The notes under the pieces were generated by a model, which saw only the letters and a list, made by a program, of their open reading frames with translations, was not told the DNA's origin and did no database searches. Below, one piece after another: positions 53,391 through 61,695 of a DNA stretch of 64,000 bases; the first letter of the stretch is position 1, and each line of letters starts with the position of its first letter. Source of the stretch: JAAYDS01 sp012729155 (lineage in GTDB: Bacteria; Chloroflexota; Anaerolineae; UBA1429); contig DAIPBO010000008.1 in the NCBI GenBank assembly GCA_036774405.1, forward strand, positions 42,779 to 106,778, given 5' to 3'. Both the position numbers and the translations under genes were made by a program.

Positions 53391-53915
53391 TCAGGCCGGC
53401 TCGAACCGTAGCGCGGCCGAGTTGATGCAGTAGCGCAAGCCGGTCGGGTCGGGACCGTCGTCGAACAGGTGGCCCAGGTGGGCATCACAGCGGGCGCACA
53501 GCACTTCTTCTCGCACCATGCCATGCGAGGTGTCTCGTTCGGTATACACCGCGCCCTCAGAGGCCTCATAGAAGCTGGGCCAGCCGGTCCCCGAATCGAA
53601 CTTGGCGTCTGACGTAAAGAGCAGCAGTCCGCAGCCAACGCAATGATAGGCGCCCACCGCATGGTTGTCCCAGTAGGCGTTGGCAAAGGCAGGCTCGGTG
53701 CCTTTCTGGCGCGTGACGCGGTATTGCTCGGGAGTGAGCAGAGCGCGCCATTCCGCATCTGTCTTGGTGATACGCTCCATCTGCCTGACTCCTTGTGATG
53801 GTGTCATCGGGTTGCGTTGTCCGTGGCTGGCTGGGGCGACTCGCCGACATGCTGCCATCAAGCCCACAAGCCCCAGGGCGGTGATCAAACGTCGGCGCTG
53901 CATCGACTGCCTCAT
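53391..53915 (-). CDS. msrB: Peptide-methionine (R)-S-oxide reductase MsrB with a lipoprotein/Tat-like leader
   Basis: The MsrB domain (last 130 residues) has catalytic Cys in RYCINSAALRF, zinc pairs CVGC and CARC, and TGWPSF. From ATG 53915 the same frame adds 45 residues: a twin-arginine-like start (MQRRRLITALG), a hydrophobic stretch and a lipobox-like LMAAC (C23), suggesting export as a lipoprotein. An alternative ATG at 53780 has AAGGAG eight bases upstream and would give a cytoplasmic MsrB. A good promoter lies 28 bases before 53915. Both starts may be used. It repairs methionine-R-sulfoxide in proteins. Confidence 0.92.
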   Translation of the reverse strand: MRQSMQRRRLITALGLVGLMAACRRVAPASHGQRNPMTPSQGVRQMERITKTDAEWRALLTPEQYRVTRQKGTEPAFANAYWDNHAVGAYHCVGCGLLLFTSDAKFDSGTGWPSFYEASEGAVYTERDTSHGMVREEVLCARCDAHLGHLFDDGPDPTGLRYCINSAALRFEPA

Positions 53916-53930
53916 TATTGATAAAACTAA

Positions 53931-53962
53931 GTGGTATAGTCTGATTATAAGAGTGATACCAC
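53931..53962. promoter_or_regulatory. Inverted repeat spanning the msrB -10 box
   Basis: Seven-base arms GTGGTAT (53931-53937) and ATACCAC (53956-53962) flank the -10 element; a candidate operator for a redox or stress regulator. Confidence 0.42.
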
Positions 53963-53972
53963 CAGACGTCAA
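53944..53972 (-). promoter_or_regulatory. Promoter of msrB
   Basis: Minus strand TTGACG (53972-53967), 17-nt spacer, perfect TATAAT (53949-53944). Confidence 0.68.
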
Positions 53973-53982
53973 GCGGCGCCAG

Positions 53983-54082
53983 NNNNNNNNNNNNNNNNNN
54001 NNNNNNNNNNNNNNNNNNNNNNNNNNNNNNNNNNNNNNNNNNNNNNNNNNNNNNNNNNNNNNNNNNNNNNNNNNNNNNNNNN
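53983..54082. other. Scaffold gap (100 N) flanked by identical octamers
   Basis: Both edges carry GGCGCCAG directly against the Ns (53975-53982 and 54083-54090), so the gap may be a false join or a collapsed short overlap rather than missing sequence. Confidence 0.9.
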
Positions 54083-54106
54083 GGCGCCAGTGATGGTAGC
54101 GGTGCT

Positions 54107-55324
54107 CTAGTAGAGCATATCCTCCAGCAGGGCGGCGCCGACCGGCGGGTCGCCAAAGCTGGGGATGGAGAGCAGTTTGCCTTCTTGTAGCGCTGACTGA
54201 TGGGCCATGATGCCAGGAGCGGCATAGCGCGCCGCCTGCCAAACGTGGTTGGGCGGTAGCCTGCCCGAGTCGGCTGCGCGACAAAAGTCGTCTACCAGAA
54301 ACTGGTGTGAGCCCAGGTGACCATTGTGCAGCCCCTGGAAGCTCTTGGGCAGACGCTGGCGGTTGTGGATCGGCGCCACGCCACTGAAAAAGTCGGCCTG
54401 CACCCCTTCCTTCTTGCGCGCCTCAATATCCTCAGGCGACAGGCGCACTGGGGTGAGCAGGTCGGTCAGGTCGATGTTGTCGCCGGCATGCGTGATCCAC
54501 ACCTGGGCGTTGGCCTGCTCTTCATAGCAGCCCAGCGTGCCAAAGATGCTGGTGCGCACCGAGCTGCGCCCACGGTGGCCCACACGGCGGAACTCGTTGA
54601 TGCGACACATGCCGCCGTCAGTGGTGCGGAATAGAGCTGACTCGTTAGAGAACGGGTTGTTCCAGAGGTTGCCGCCTTCACGAAAGATGCCGTCATCGGC
54701 GCGATCGCGATAGCCAAGGCAAGACACCTGCGTGAGGCTTGCGCCGGTTACGCCGACGATCATGCTGGTAGAGTGCGTGGGGTAGAACATGGGTGGAAAG
54801 CCGGCGGTCTGCTTCCACTGCTCGCCGCCGCTGTGCTGGTAGGCCTCGTAGAAACCATGGCCCATATCGTGTAGATACTCGCCTTCGCCGTAGACAAAAT
54901 GCCCAAACTCGCCGGCCTGCCACTTTTGACGACAGAACACGCTGCAGGGGTAGTAGTATGAGGTCTCTCCCAGCATGTACATCAGCCCTGTTTCCTCGAC
55001 GGTGCGCACCAGCTCGGCCAGCTCGGCAACGGTCACGCCTGTCGGAACCGCCGAATAGACATGCTTGCCAGCGCGCAGCGCCTGCACGGCCTGTGGACCG
55101 TGCAACCAACGTTGCGTGAAGAGGGCGATGGCGTCCACGTCGCTATCGCAGAGCTCGTCAAGCGAAGCGTAGGTCTCGCTGATGCCAAAGCGCGCCGCTT
55201 GCTCTGCTCTCCGATCGGCGAACACCTCGGCGATAACTACATCGCGCACCAGGGGGTGGGCCTGAAACAGGGGGATAAAGCTGCTGGCAAAGCTGCCTGC
55301 GCCACAGACACCGATCTTGAGCAT
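54107..55324 (-). CDS. Gfo/Idh/MocA-family oxidoreductase
   Basis: 405 residues. The N-terminal NAD(P)-binding Rossmann fold has GVCGAGSFASSF and the VFADRRAEQAARFG strand, and the family's KHVYSAVPTG takes the place of EKP. The C-terminal dimerisation/substrate domain is beta-rich and has HDMGHGFYEAY, a putative catalytic His region. Members oxidise or epimerise sugars, inositols or their derivatives. No directly adjacent sugar transporter. Start ATG preceded by GAGGAGAG. The N gap begins 24 bases past the stop, so nothing can be said about the end of the transcript. Confidence 0.9.
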   Translation of the reverse strand: MLKIGVCGAGSFASSFIPLFQAHPLVRDVVIAEVFADRRAEQAARFGISETYASLDELCDSDVDAIALFTQRWLHGPQAVQALRAGKHVYSAVPTGVTVAELAELVRTVEETGLMYMLGETSYYYPCSVFCRQKWQAGEFGHFVYGEGEYLHDMGHGFYEAYQHSGGEQWKQTAGFPPMFYPTHSTSMIVGVTGASLTQVSCLGYRDRADDGIFREGGNLWNNPFSNESALFRTTDGGMCRINEFRRVGHRGRSSVRTSIFGTLGCYEEQANAQVWITHAGDNIDLTDLLTPVRLSPEDIEARKKEGVQADFFSGVAPIHNRQRLPKSFQGLHNGHLGSHQFLVDDFCRAADSGRLPPNHVWQAARYAAPGIMAHQSALQEGKLLSIPSFGDPPVGAALLEDMLY

Positions 55325-55389
55325 GTCTCTCCTCTCTCACGCGATCCGTCTATCCCTGAGAATACCCACAAACGCCGCAGGGCGCCAGC

Positions 55390-56268
55390 TTAGCCTGTAT
55401 CTTGCTCCGCCGAGCGCCAAAGCTGCCGAAAGACGCTGGGCGCGCCCCAGGTAACCCACAGGCCGGCGAGTGCCAGCAGGATGAGGCTGATCCATACCGT
55501 TGAGCGCAGCCCCATGGCGGCGCCAGCAAGGGCAGCCGAGGTGCTCAGGCCCAGCAGCGCTCGCCAGACTCGCTGTGCCCCCGAGGCCGCCTCTCCAAAG
55601 CGCACCCACCGACGTTCAGCGAGGTACCCAATGGCCAGGCCGCCGCCGAACGCAGCGACCGCCAGCGTCTCAGAGCGGTAAATGGCCAGGCCGGGTAGTG
55701 ACAACACCGCCAGAAGGCCGATAGGCAGCGCCAGCCATGATCGCTGATGCGCCTCAGCAGGTCGGTGGTGTGCTAGCGCCTTACCTGCGAGGAGTACCAG
55801 CAGACCAGTGACATAGCCGCCCATCAAATCGGTGGGAAAGTGTGCGCCAAGGTAGACGCGCGACAGCGGCACCAGCACCAGTACAGCGCCGCAAAGCCAC
55901 CTCAGCCAGCGGTGCGGCCAGCGCCAGGCGAGGTAGCCCCACAAGACGACCGAGTTCTGCGTATGCCCGCTGGGCAAGCCGTACCCAGCCGCTTGGGTGA
56001 GGATGGCTACCCCTATCTCCAGGTCGGCCGGGCGTGGCTGCTGTAGCAGTGCTTTGAGTGCGGAGTTGAGCAAGGCTGATAGCAGATACAGACCTGTCAA
56101 CGCGAGCGCTGCCCGCTGGTCGATGGCCCAGTAGAGCACCGCCACCAAGGCAGCCGCGAACCCGACACTACCGAGCAGTGTCAGAGCGCGAAAGGGCAGG
56201 TCGAGCGCTGGGCTGCCTTGCTGTAGCCAGCGTATGACATCAAGCCCCCAGGCGTGCGCCGTCGGCAT
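55390..56268 (-). CDS. PAP2-family membrane phosphatase
   Basis: 292 residues, six or more transmembrane helices. The three lipid-phosphatase motifs are complete: KALLQQPRP (KX6RP), PSGHTQ, and SRVYLGAHFPTDLMGG (SRX5HX3D). It dephosphorylates undecaprenyl pyrophosphate, phosphatidic acid or a related lipid at the outer membrane-leaflet face. The C-terminal third has extra hydrophobic helices. The start ATG is 15 bases after the MscS gene's stop, so co-transcription is likely. Confidence 0.91.
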   Translation of the reverse strand: MPTAHAWGLDVIRWLQQGSPALDLPFRALTLLGSVGFAAALVAVLYWAIDQRAALALTGLYLLSALLNSALKALLQQPRPADLEIGVAILTQAAGYGLPSGHTQNSVVLWGYLAWRWPHRWLRWLCGAVLVLVPLSRVYLGAHFPTDLMGGYVTGLLVLLAGKALAHHRPAEAHQRSWLALPIGLLAVLSLPGLAIYRSETLAVAAFGGGLAIGYLAERRWVRFGEAASGAQRVWRALLGLSTSAALAGAAMGLRSTVWISLILLALAGLWVTWGAPSVFRQLWRSAEQDTG

Positions 56269-56283
56269 ATCGCTTGTCCTTGT

Positions 56284-57102
56284 CTAGGGGGTGCCCGTCA
56301 GGCGCACATCCTGTATGGGGTAGGGCAGTACCAGGTGGTTGGCCTCGGCAGCACGAGTGAGTGCGACGATGACGTCAGAGCCAATATCGAGCATGTTGCT
56401 GGTGTGGTGATCGATCCAGTAGCGCAGCGCCAACGAGATGGCGTAGGGGCCCAGCTCTTCAGCATGGATGATGGGCGCTGGGGTCTCGAGGACGCCGTCG
56501 ACGGACGCAGCGGCCGCGCGAAAGGCGCTCCTAGCCAGTTCGATGTCTTGGTTGTAGCCGAGGCGGATCATCACCGTGCGGCGCATGTGCGGCGCCACCG
56601 AATAGTTCGAGATGGGTCCCTCCAACACTTGCAGGTTGGGGATGATGACGCGTGGGCCGTCCCAGGTGGCTATGGTGGTGTCGCGAGTGCTTACTGCCAG
56701 CACCTGGCCCGTATGCTCACCGATCTTGACCGAGTCACCGATCCCAAACGGTCGCCGCACCATCACGATGATGCCGGCGATAAAGTTGCGAGCCAGGTCT
56801 TGCAGCGCAAAGCCTATGGTGAGCCCGGCCACGCCCAGCCCCGCCAGAAAGGTGGTGACGTCAAAGTTGACCTGACCTAGCGCGGCGATGGTGAACAGGA
56901 TCAGCACCGACCACCGGGCGATGCGAGTGATGAGCTGCTGTAGCTCGATCTGCGGCAACCGTTTTGCGGCCCAGCGTCCCATCCAGCGATCGATGAGCCG
57001 CGACAGAACGATGCCGGCGGCAAAGACGATCAGGGCGCTGATGAGGCGCGGCAGGAAGCGGATCACCTCGGTTAGTAGTTGCTGCAGTTCGACGGCGGGC
57101 AT
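56284..57102 (-). CDS. Small-conductance mechanosensitive channel (MscS family)
   Basis: About 272 residues: three transmembrane helices, the pore helix and beta domain with GLGVAGLTIGFALQDLARNFIAGI and RRPFGIGDSVKIGEHTGQVLAVS, and the C-terminal alpha/beta cage (IIPNLQVLEGPISNYS). It opens under membrane tension to release solutes. Start at ATG 57102, six bases after GGAGG; an earlier in-frame ATG adds 20 residues of unlikely sequence. In the 246 bases from here to 57348 I see no gene. Confidence 0.92.
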   Translation of the reverse strand: MPAVELQQLLTEVIRFLPRLISALIVFAAGIVLSRLIDRWMGRWAAKRLPQIELQQLITRIARWSVLILFTIAALGQVNFDVTTFLAGLGVAGLTIGFALQDLARNFIAGIIVMVRRPFGIGDSVKIGEHTGQVLAVSTRDTTIATWDGPRVIIPNLQVLEGPISNYSVAPHMRRTVMIRLGYNQDIELARSAFRAAAASVDGVLETPAPIIHAEELGPYAISLALRYWIDHHTSNMLDIGSDVIVALTRAAEANHLVLPYPIQDVRLTGTP

Positions 57103-57348
57103 GAAGAACCTCCACTCGGGGAATGAACGGCCGACCGGCCATTGATTGGTATATGCTGACACGGGTGAGTGGGGAGGTCAAATGGGGGTGATCATCTGTT
57201 TAGCGCCATGGCCACACTGATGCGCAGGTCGCCGGTGTCGGTCTCGCACAGAACACAGCGCGAGTGGTTGGACGGCGACCAGTTGCCGGCGCCTTAGCCG
57301 GCCGACAGTGGATCTCGACCGACCAGAGTCTAGGGCCAGAACGGGCGC

Positions 57349-57528
57349 GTGGGCACTGCCGAGTTCCATGCCCAATGCCTGCGTTGCGGCAATGTGTTCG
57401 ATCGGGCTGGTCCGCAGCAACATCGAGCTGCTGGGCAGCCTGAGAGCGGGACTGAAGACGGTATCATGCCGGAAACGGACTCGGGCTGGGATCAGAACGA
57501 GATCGAGTGGGAAGAAGGCGATCGTTAG
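57349..57528 (+). CDS. Possible small protein with one CxxC zinc knuckle and acidic tail
   Basis: 59 codons starting with GTG. Residues 10-13 form CLRC in an AEFHAQCLRCGNVFD context that resembles the start of FmdB-type zinc ribbons; the tail (EIEWEEGDR) is acidic. Codon choice looks natural near the end, but there is no clear ribosome binding site, only one cysteine pair, and an in-frame stop lies just upstream (57331-57333). It may be a broken gene end or chance. It fills the gap between mscS and dnaE2. Confidence 0.25.
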   Translation: MGTAEFHAQCLRCGNVFDRAGPQQHRAAGQPESGTEDGIMPETDSGWDQNEIEWEEGDR

Positions 57529-57539
57529 CCAACGGCCAT

Positions 57540-60416
57540 TTACTTTACCTTTGTCGCTCGCTCAGCTAACACATTGATCTGTCCGTGTGCTCGCTGCACT
57601 ACACCCTCGACCCCTAACACGGTTGCCCCGACCCATTCTGTGCGCTGGGCTGCAAAGACCTGTGGCCGCACGATGATGTTCATCAGGCCCCACTCATCCT
57701 CCAGGGTGAAGAAGGCAAAGCCTTTGGCTGTAGGGGGTTGCTGGCGCACCGCCACAAAGCCCGCCACCCGCACCCGCTCGCCGTGCTGGGCTCTCGCCAG
57801 CGTCTGGCTCGTGCCGATGCGCGCCCGCGTCAGCCGCTCGCGGTGCAGCTCCATCAGATGCCCCTCCGCCGCGACGCCGGTGCTGCCATACTCGGCCAGC
57901 AGCTCCTCGGCGTAGGTCATGGGCTCCAGCGCCACGCCATCAGGGGCTAGTGGCAGCGGCAACGCCTCTTCGTGATAGCGCAGCCGCCCCAGCTCCCAGA
58001 TCAGGCCCCGCCTGTCGCGCCGCGGCGACGCTGCTGACAGCTCATCCAGCCCGCCTGCCAGGATCACCTGCTCCACCAGCCGCCGCGGCAAGCGCGTCCG
58101 GCGGCACAGGTCCTCGAGTTCGACATAGCCACCGGCCGGGCGCGCCGCCACCACCCGCTCGGCGCCTGTCTCGCCTAGGCCATCGACGTACTGCAACCCC
58201 AGGCGAATCGCTAGGCCCTCGCCGCCGCCCTCCAGCGTGCAGATCGCTCCGCTAAGGTTGACGTGCACCGGCCGCACCGCCACGCCGTGCCGTCGCGCAT
58301 CGCTGACGATCACCCGTGGCGCATAGAACCCCATCGGCTCGGCGTTCAGCACGCCGCAGTAATAGGCCGCGGGATAGTGCGCCCGCAGCCAGAGGGTGTC
58401 GTAGGCGGTCTTGGCAAAGGCCGCCGCGTGCGACTTGCAGAATCCGTACGAGGCAAAGCCTGCGAGCTTGTCGAACACCTCGTGGGCCGTGGCCGCAGCT
58501 ACGCCCTGCGCCTGCGCCCCGGCCACAAACCGCTCGCGAAAGCGCGCCATCTCCTCCTCGGCCCGGTGGCGCGACATGGCCCGGCGCAGCAGATCGGCCT
58601 CGCCCGCTGAGAACTGGCCCATGACCATGGCCACCCGAATGACCTGTTCCTGAAAGACGATGATGCCCATCGTTTCTGCGAGGATTGGCGCTAGCAGGGG
58701 GTGCAGGTGCGTCACTGGCTCCAGCCCCTGCCGTCGCCGAAAGAAGGGATGCACCATGCCGCCCTGTAGTGGCCCAGGGCGAATCAGCGCCACTTCGATC
58801 ACCAGATCGTTAAACTCGCGCGGCTTCATCTGCACCAGCGCCTGCTGCTGCGCGCGGCTCTCCACCTGAAACGCACCGACCGTGTCGGCCCGTTGCAGCG
58901 CATCATACACGGCGGGATCATCCAGCGGCAGGGCGTCCAGATCGATCGACTTGCCATAGTGGGTCTGGATCATAGTCAGGCATTCATCTATCGCCGAGAG
59001 GGTGCGCAGGCTGAGCAGGTCGAGCTTGATGAGGCCGGCGTCCTCGACGTTGTCTTTGTCCCACTGGATCACCACCCGCCCGGGCATCGTGGCCCGCTCC
59101 AGTGGCACGATCTCATCCAGCGGCGCGGCCGTGATGCACAGCCCGCCGACGTGGATGCTCAGGTGCCGCGGATAGCCCTGGATCGCCTCGCACAGCGCCA
59201 GGTACTGCTCCCAGGTCTGGGTCGAGACAGCGAAGGACTCTAGCTCCTCAGCGGGCAGGCCCCACTTGCCTTGTGACTTGGCCAGGCGGTCGATCAGCTC
59301 TTGGGGCAGGGCCAGGGCCTTGCCCACATCGCGGATAGCGCTGCGCTGCCGGTAGGTGACATAATTGCACACCATGCCCACGTGCCGCTCGCCATAGCGC
59401 TCGTAGACGTGCTGGATCACCTCCTCGCGCCGCCGCGAGCAGAAATCCAGGTCGATATCGGGCATGGTGCGCGTCTCGGTGCTCAAGAAGCGTTCAAAGA
59501 GCAAATTGTGCTCCAGCGGATCGACATTGGTGATGCCCAGCAGATAAGCGACAATAGAGTTGGCCGCTGACCCTCTGCCGCGCACCTGGATGCCTCGTTC
59601 TCGCGCCCAGGCGACGATCTCCCAGACCATCAGGAAATAGCCGGCGAGCTGCACCTGCCCGATCACCTGCAATTCATGGCGCAGCTGGGCCCGCGCCGCG
59701 GCCTCGCCCGTGGGATACCAGCGCGACAGGGCCGCCTCACAGAGCGCCCGCAGCCGCGCGTCGGCATCGCCGGTGTCCGCCGCGGGAGGGATGGCCAGCG
59801 CCCGCAGGTTCAGGTCCACCTGACAGCGCGCTGCGATCTCGGCGGTNNNNNNNNNNNNNNNNNNNNNNNNNNNNNNNNNNNNNNNNNNNNNNNNNNNNNN
59901 NNNNNNNNNNNNNNNNNNNNNNNNNNNNNNNNNNNNNNNNNNNNNNTCTGCCCCAAAGAGCGCGCGCAGTTCGGCTAACTGGCGACGGGCTCCGTCGCGA
60001 TCACCGGCCAGCAGCGGCGCGGCTAGCACGCCCTGACGGCAGCCCGTCAGGGCGATCAGCCCCTGGGTGTGGTTGGGTAGATGCGCCCAGGCCAATCGCG
60101 CGGCGCCTTTTTCGTGATCGAGCTGCGCCCGACTCAGGAGCCAGCAGAGGTTGCGGTAGCCCTGCTGCGTTTCGGCCAACAGCACCAGGTGGCGCTCGTC
60201 TTCCAGCGTCACCTCGGCCCCGATGATGGGGTGGATGCCGCGCTCCTGAGCAGCGATGCTAAAGCGGATCGCTGCATACAGGCCATGATGATCGGTGAGG
60301 CCCAGCGCGCCCATGCCCAGCTCAGCGGCGCGATCCAGGAGCGCCTCGGGGGTGGACGCTCCGTCCAGCAACGAGAAACAGGAGTGTGCATGCAGCTCGA
60401 CATACTCGCTGTTCAT
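57540..60416 (-). CDS. dnaE2: Error-prone DNA polymerase III alpha subunit DnaE2 (ImuC), interrupted by a 100-N gap
   Basis: The PHP domain opens with ELHAHSCFSLLDGAS. The polymerase palm carries the catalytic DIDLDF (in TMPDIDLDFCSRRREE). A thumb/fingers region (GRGSAANSIVAYLLG), a helix-hairpin-helix region and a C-terminal OB fold (VRVAGFVAVRQQP...FFTLEDEWG) follow. It copies past lesions together with ImuA and ImuB. Visible length is about 925 residues plus the gap; the gap (59847-59946) lies between the PHP domain and TAEIAARC, where relatives have about 100 residues. Start ATG overlaps the DUF6504 stop (ATGA). Confidence 0.96.
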   Translation of the reverse strand: MNSEYVELHAHSCFSLLDGASTPEALLDRAAELGMGALGLTDHHGLYAAIRFSIAAQERGIHPIIGAEVTLEDERHLVLLAETQQGYRNLCWLLSRAQLDHEKGAARLAWAHLPNHTQGLIALTGCRQGVLAAPLLAGDRDGARRQLAELRALFGAXXXXXXXXXXXXXXXXXXXXXXXXXXXXXXXXXXTAEIAARCQVDLNLRALAIPPAADTGDADARLRALCEAALSRWYPTGEAAARAQLRHELQVIGQVQLAGYFLMVWEIVAWARERGIQVRGRGSAANSIVAYLLGITNVDPLEHNLLFERFLSTETRTMPDIDLDFCSRRREEVIQHVYERYGERHVGMVCNYVTYRQRSAIRDVGKALALPQELIDRLAKSQGKWGLPAEELESFAVSTQTWEQYLALCEAIQGYPRHLSIHVGGLCITAAPLDEIVPLERATMPGRVVIQWDKDNVEDAGLIKLDLLSLRTLSAIDECLTMIQTHYGKSIDLDALPLDDPAVYDALQRADTVGAFQVESRAQQQALVQMKPREFNDLVIEVALIRPGPLQGGMVHPFFRRRQGLEPVTHLHPLLAPILAETMGIIVFQEQVIRVAMVMGQFSAGEADLLRRAMSRHRAEEEMARFRERFVAGAQAQGVAAATAHEVFDKLAGFASYGFCKSHAAAFAKTAYDTLWLRAHYPAAYYCGVLNAEPMGFYAPRVIVSDARRHGVAVRPVHVNLSGAICTLEGGGEGLAIRLGLQYVDGLGETGAERVVAARPAGGYVELEDLCRRTRLPRRLVEQVILAGGLDELSAASPRRDRRGLIWELGRLRYHEEALPLPLAPDGVALEPMTYAEELLAEYGSTGVAAEGHLMELHRERLTRARIGTSQTLARAQHGERVRVAGFVAVRQQPPTAKGFAFFTLEDEWGLMNIIVRPQVFAAQRTEWVGATVLGVEGVVQRAHGQINVLAERATKVK
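59847..59946. other. Scaffold gap (100 N) inside dnaE2
   Basis: Conventional 100-N spacer. Both flanks read DnaE2 in the same nominal frame; the segment missing between the PHP core and the TAEIAARC region in the family is nearer 300 bases, so the true gap is probably longer than shown. Confidence 0.95.
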
Positions 60417-60667
60417 GGATAGATGCGCTCCAGCGCCCAGCCCCCCGCGACCAGATCGTGGTAGATCACGCAGAGCAGGCCGGTGTCGGTGGCCACCTCC
60501 CAGTAATCGCGCCACAACTCGACCGGCTCCCACCAGTCCAGATGCACCCGCCAGTGGCGGCTGATGTGCTCCACCGTGTGATAGTGGCGTTCCCAGTAGA
60601 AATCGAGAGGCTGGCCGTCGGCGCTCTCGCCCACGTCCAGTGGCTGGCGCTGTGTCCAGAGGGGCAT
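60413..60667 (-). CDS. DUF6504-like small protein of the ImuB/DnaE2 cassette
   Basis: 84 residues rich in Trp, His and Asp (FYWERHYHTVEHISRHWRV, WWEPVELWRDYWEV), ending in LVAGGWALERIYP. Small Trp-rich proteins of this kind (DUF6504) lie between imuB and dnaE2 in many actinobacterial and related mutasome cassettes. The function is unknown; a structural role in the complex is inferred from conservation of position. It overlaps imuB (TGATG) and dnaE2 (ATGA), so all are translated from one mRNA. Confidence 0.8.
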   Translation of the reverse strand: MPLWTQRQPLDVGESADGQPLDFYWERHYHTVEHISRHWRVHLDWWEPVELWRDYWEVATDTGLLCVIYHDLVAGGWALERIYP

Positions 60668-61683
60668 CAAGCCTGCCACCGCTGTAACGCATAGCGCTCA
60701 GTGAGAATCGGCGCGTCGGGGTTGGCTAATACGGAGCGCAGCAACCCGTCGGGGTAGCGGCGACCCAGCACCTCGACCACCTGGCGCCAGCGGAGATCGG
60801 TCTCTTGCGCCTCTAGCAGGCTGAGTTGCCGACTGGGGGCTGGCTCCAGCCCCCACAGCCACACCGTCAACTCCACCAGCCCCACCTCGGCCTGGCCCTG
60901 CCAGCGCCGCAACAGGCGCTCCAGCATCCCCCGCATCGTCTCCGCGCCGGGCGTGTCGCCCAGCCGCCCCTCGGTCGCCAGTTGCGCGCCCGTCTCGGTC
61001 AGCGCCACCAGGCCCAGCTGGCGGATGGCCCAGGCGCGCTTATCCACCGGCAGATCGTCCAGCGCCCGCTCTGCCAGGCGTTGGGCCGTCGCCAACAGCG
61101 CCTCCAGCCGCGCCTCGGGCGCTACAAACATCTGTCGGGCCAGCACCGTCTGACAGCGCCGCCCGCGCACCGCGCGATCATCCTGACCCCGCGCCCAGCG
61201 CCAGCCTGTCAGGCTCTCGGGGCCAAACTGCTCGGCCACCGCGGCCTGCGGCAGGGCGGCCAACTGGCCCATGGTGAGCAGCCCCAACACCCGCAGCCGC
61301 CGCAAGGCCTCGCCCGGCAGCGGCAGCCACTCCAGCGGCAACGGTGCCAGCCAGCGCGCTTCGGGCGCGGCCACGATCTCGCAGGGCTGCTCGGCGTTGG
61401 CCAGGCGCGCCGCCACCTCGGCGCCAAAGCGGGTGTGCGCCAGGCCCAAGCGCGCCGGCCCGCCCCCGGCCGCCGTCACCTCGGCCAGCGCCACCTGCCC
61501 CCAGGCCGCCTCGTGACCATAGCGCAGCGCCACGCCACCGGCCTCGAGCAGAAAGCAGAGCCTGCCTGAGGAGTCATCTGCGCGCTCCACCGCCGGGCTG
61601 AGATCAGCCAGCGCCTCCCATAGCCGCTCGCCATCCGCTTCGCCCTCCACCAACAGGCAGCCGATCCGCCTTGACCGTTCCAT
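60667..61683 (-). CDS. imuB: ImuB-like Y-family polymerase homologue, shortened, with a putative clamp-binding motif
   Basis: 338 residues, against about 450-530 in typical ImuB. Recognisable ImuB parts: LGLAHTRFGAEVAARLA, the EWLPLPGEALRRLRVLGLLTMGQLAALP helix-hairpin-helix, and RWARGQDDRAV. The N-terminal palm is reduced and the catalytic carboxylates of active Y-family polymerases are not evident. QLSLL at 286-290 resembles the beta-clamp-binding consensus (QLxLF). ImuB acts as the hub linking DnaE2 and ImuA to the clamp. It is 12 bases after imuA. Confidence 0.86.
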   Translation of the reverse strand: MERSRRIGCLLVEGEADGERLWEALADLSPAVERADDSSGRLCFLLEAGGVALRYGHEAAWGQVALAEVTAAGGGPARLGLAHTRFGAEVAARLANAEQPCEIVAAPEARWLAPLPLEWLPLPGEALRRLRVLGLLTMGQLAALPQAAVAEQFGPESLTGWRWARGQDDRAVRGRRCQTVLARQMFVAPEARLEALLATAQRLAERALDDLPVDKRAWAIRQLGLVALTETGAQLATEGRLGDTPGAETMRGMLERLLRRWQGQAEVGLVELTVWLWGLEPAPSRQLSLLEAQETDLRWRQVVEVLGRRYPDGLLRSVLANPDAPILTERYALQRWQA

Positions 61684-61695
61684 CGCTCGCTCTCT

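Noticed and set aside
60417..60692. N-terminal extension of dnaE2
   Set aside because: Out of frame with and covering the DUF6504-like gene; the PHP domain begins right after ATG 60416.
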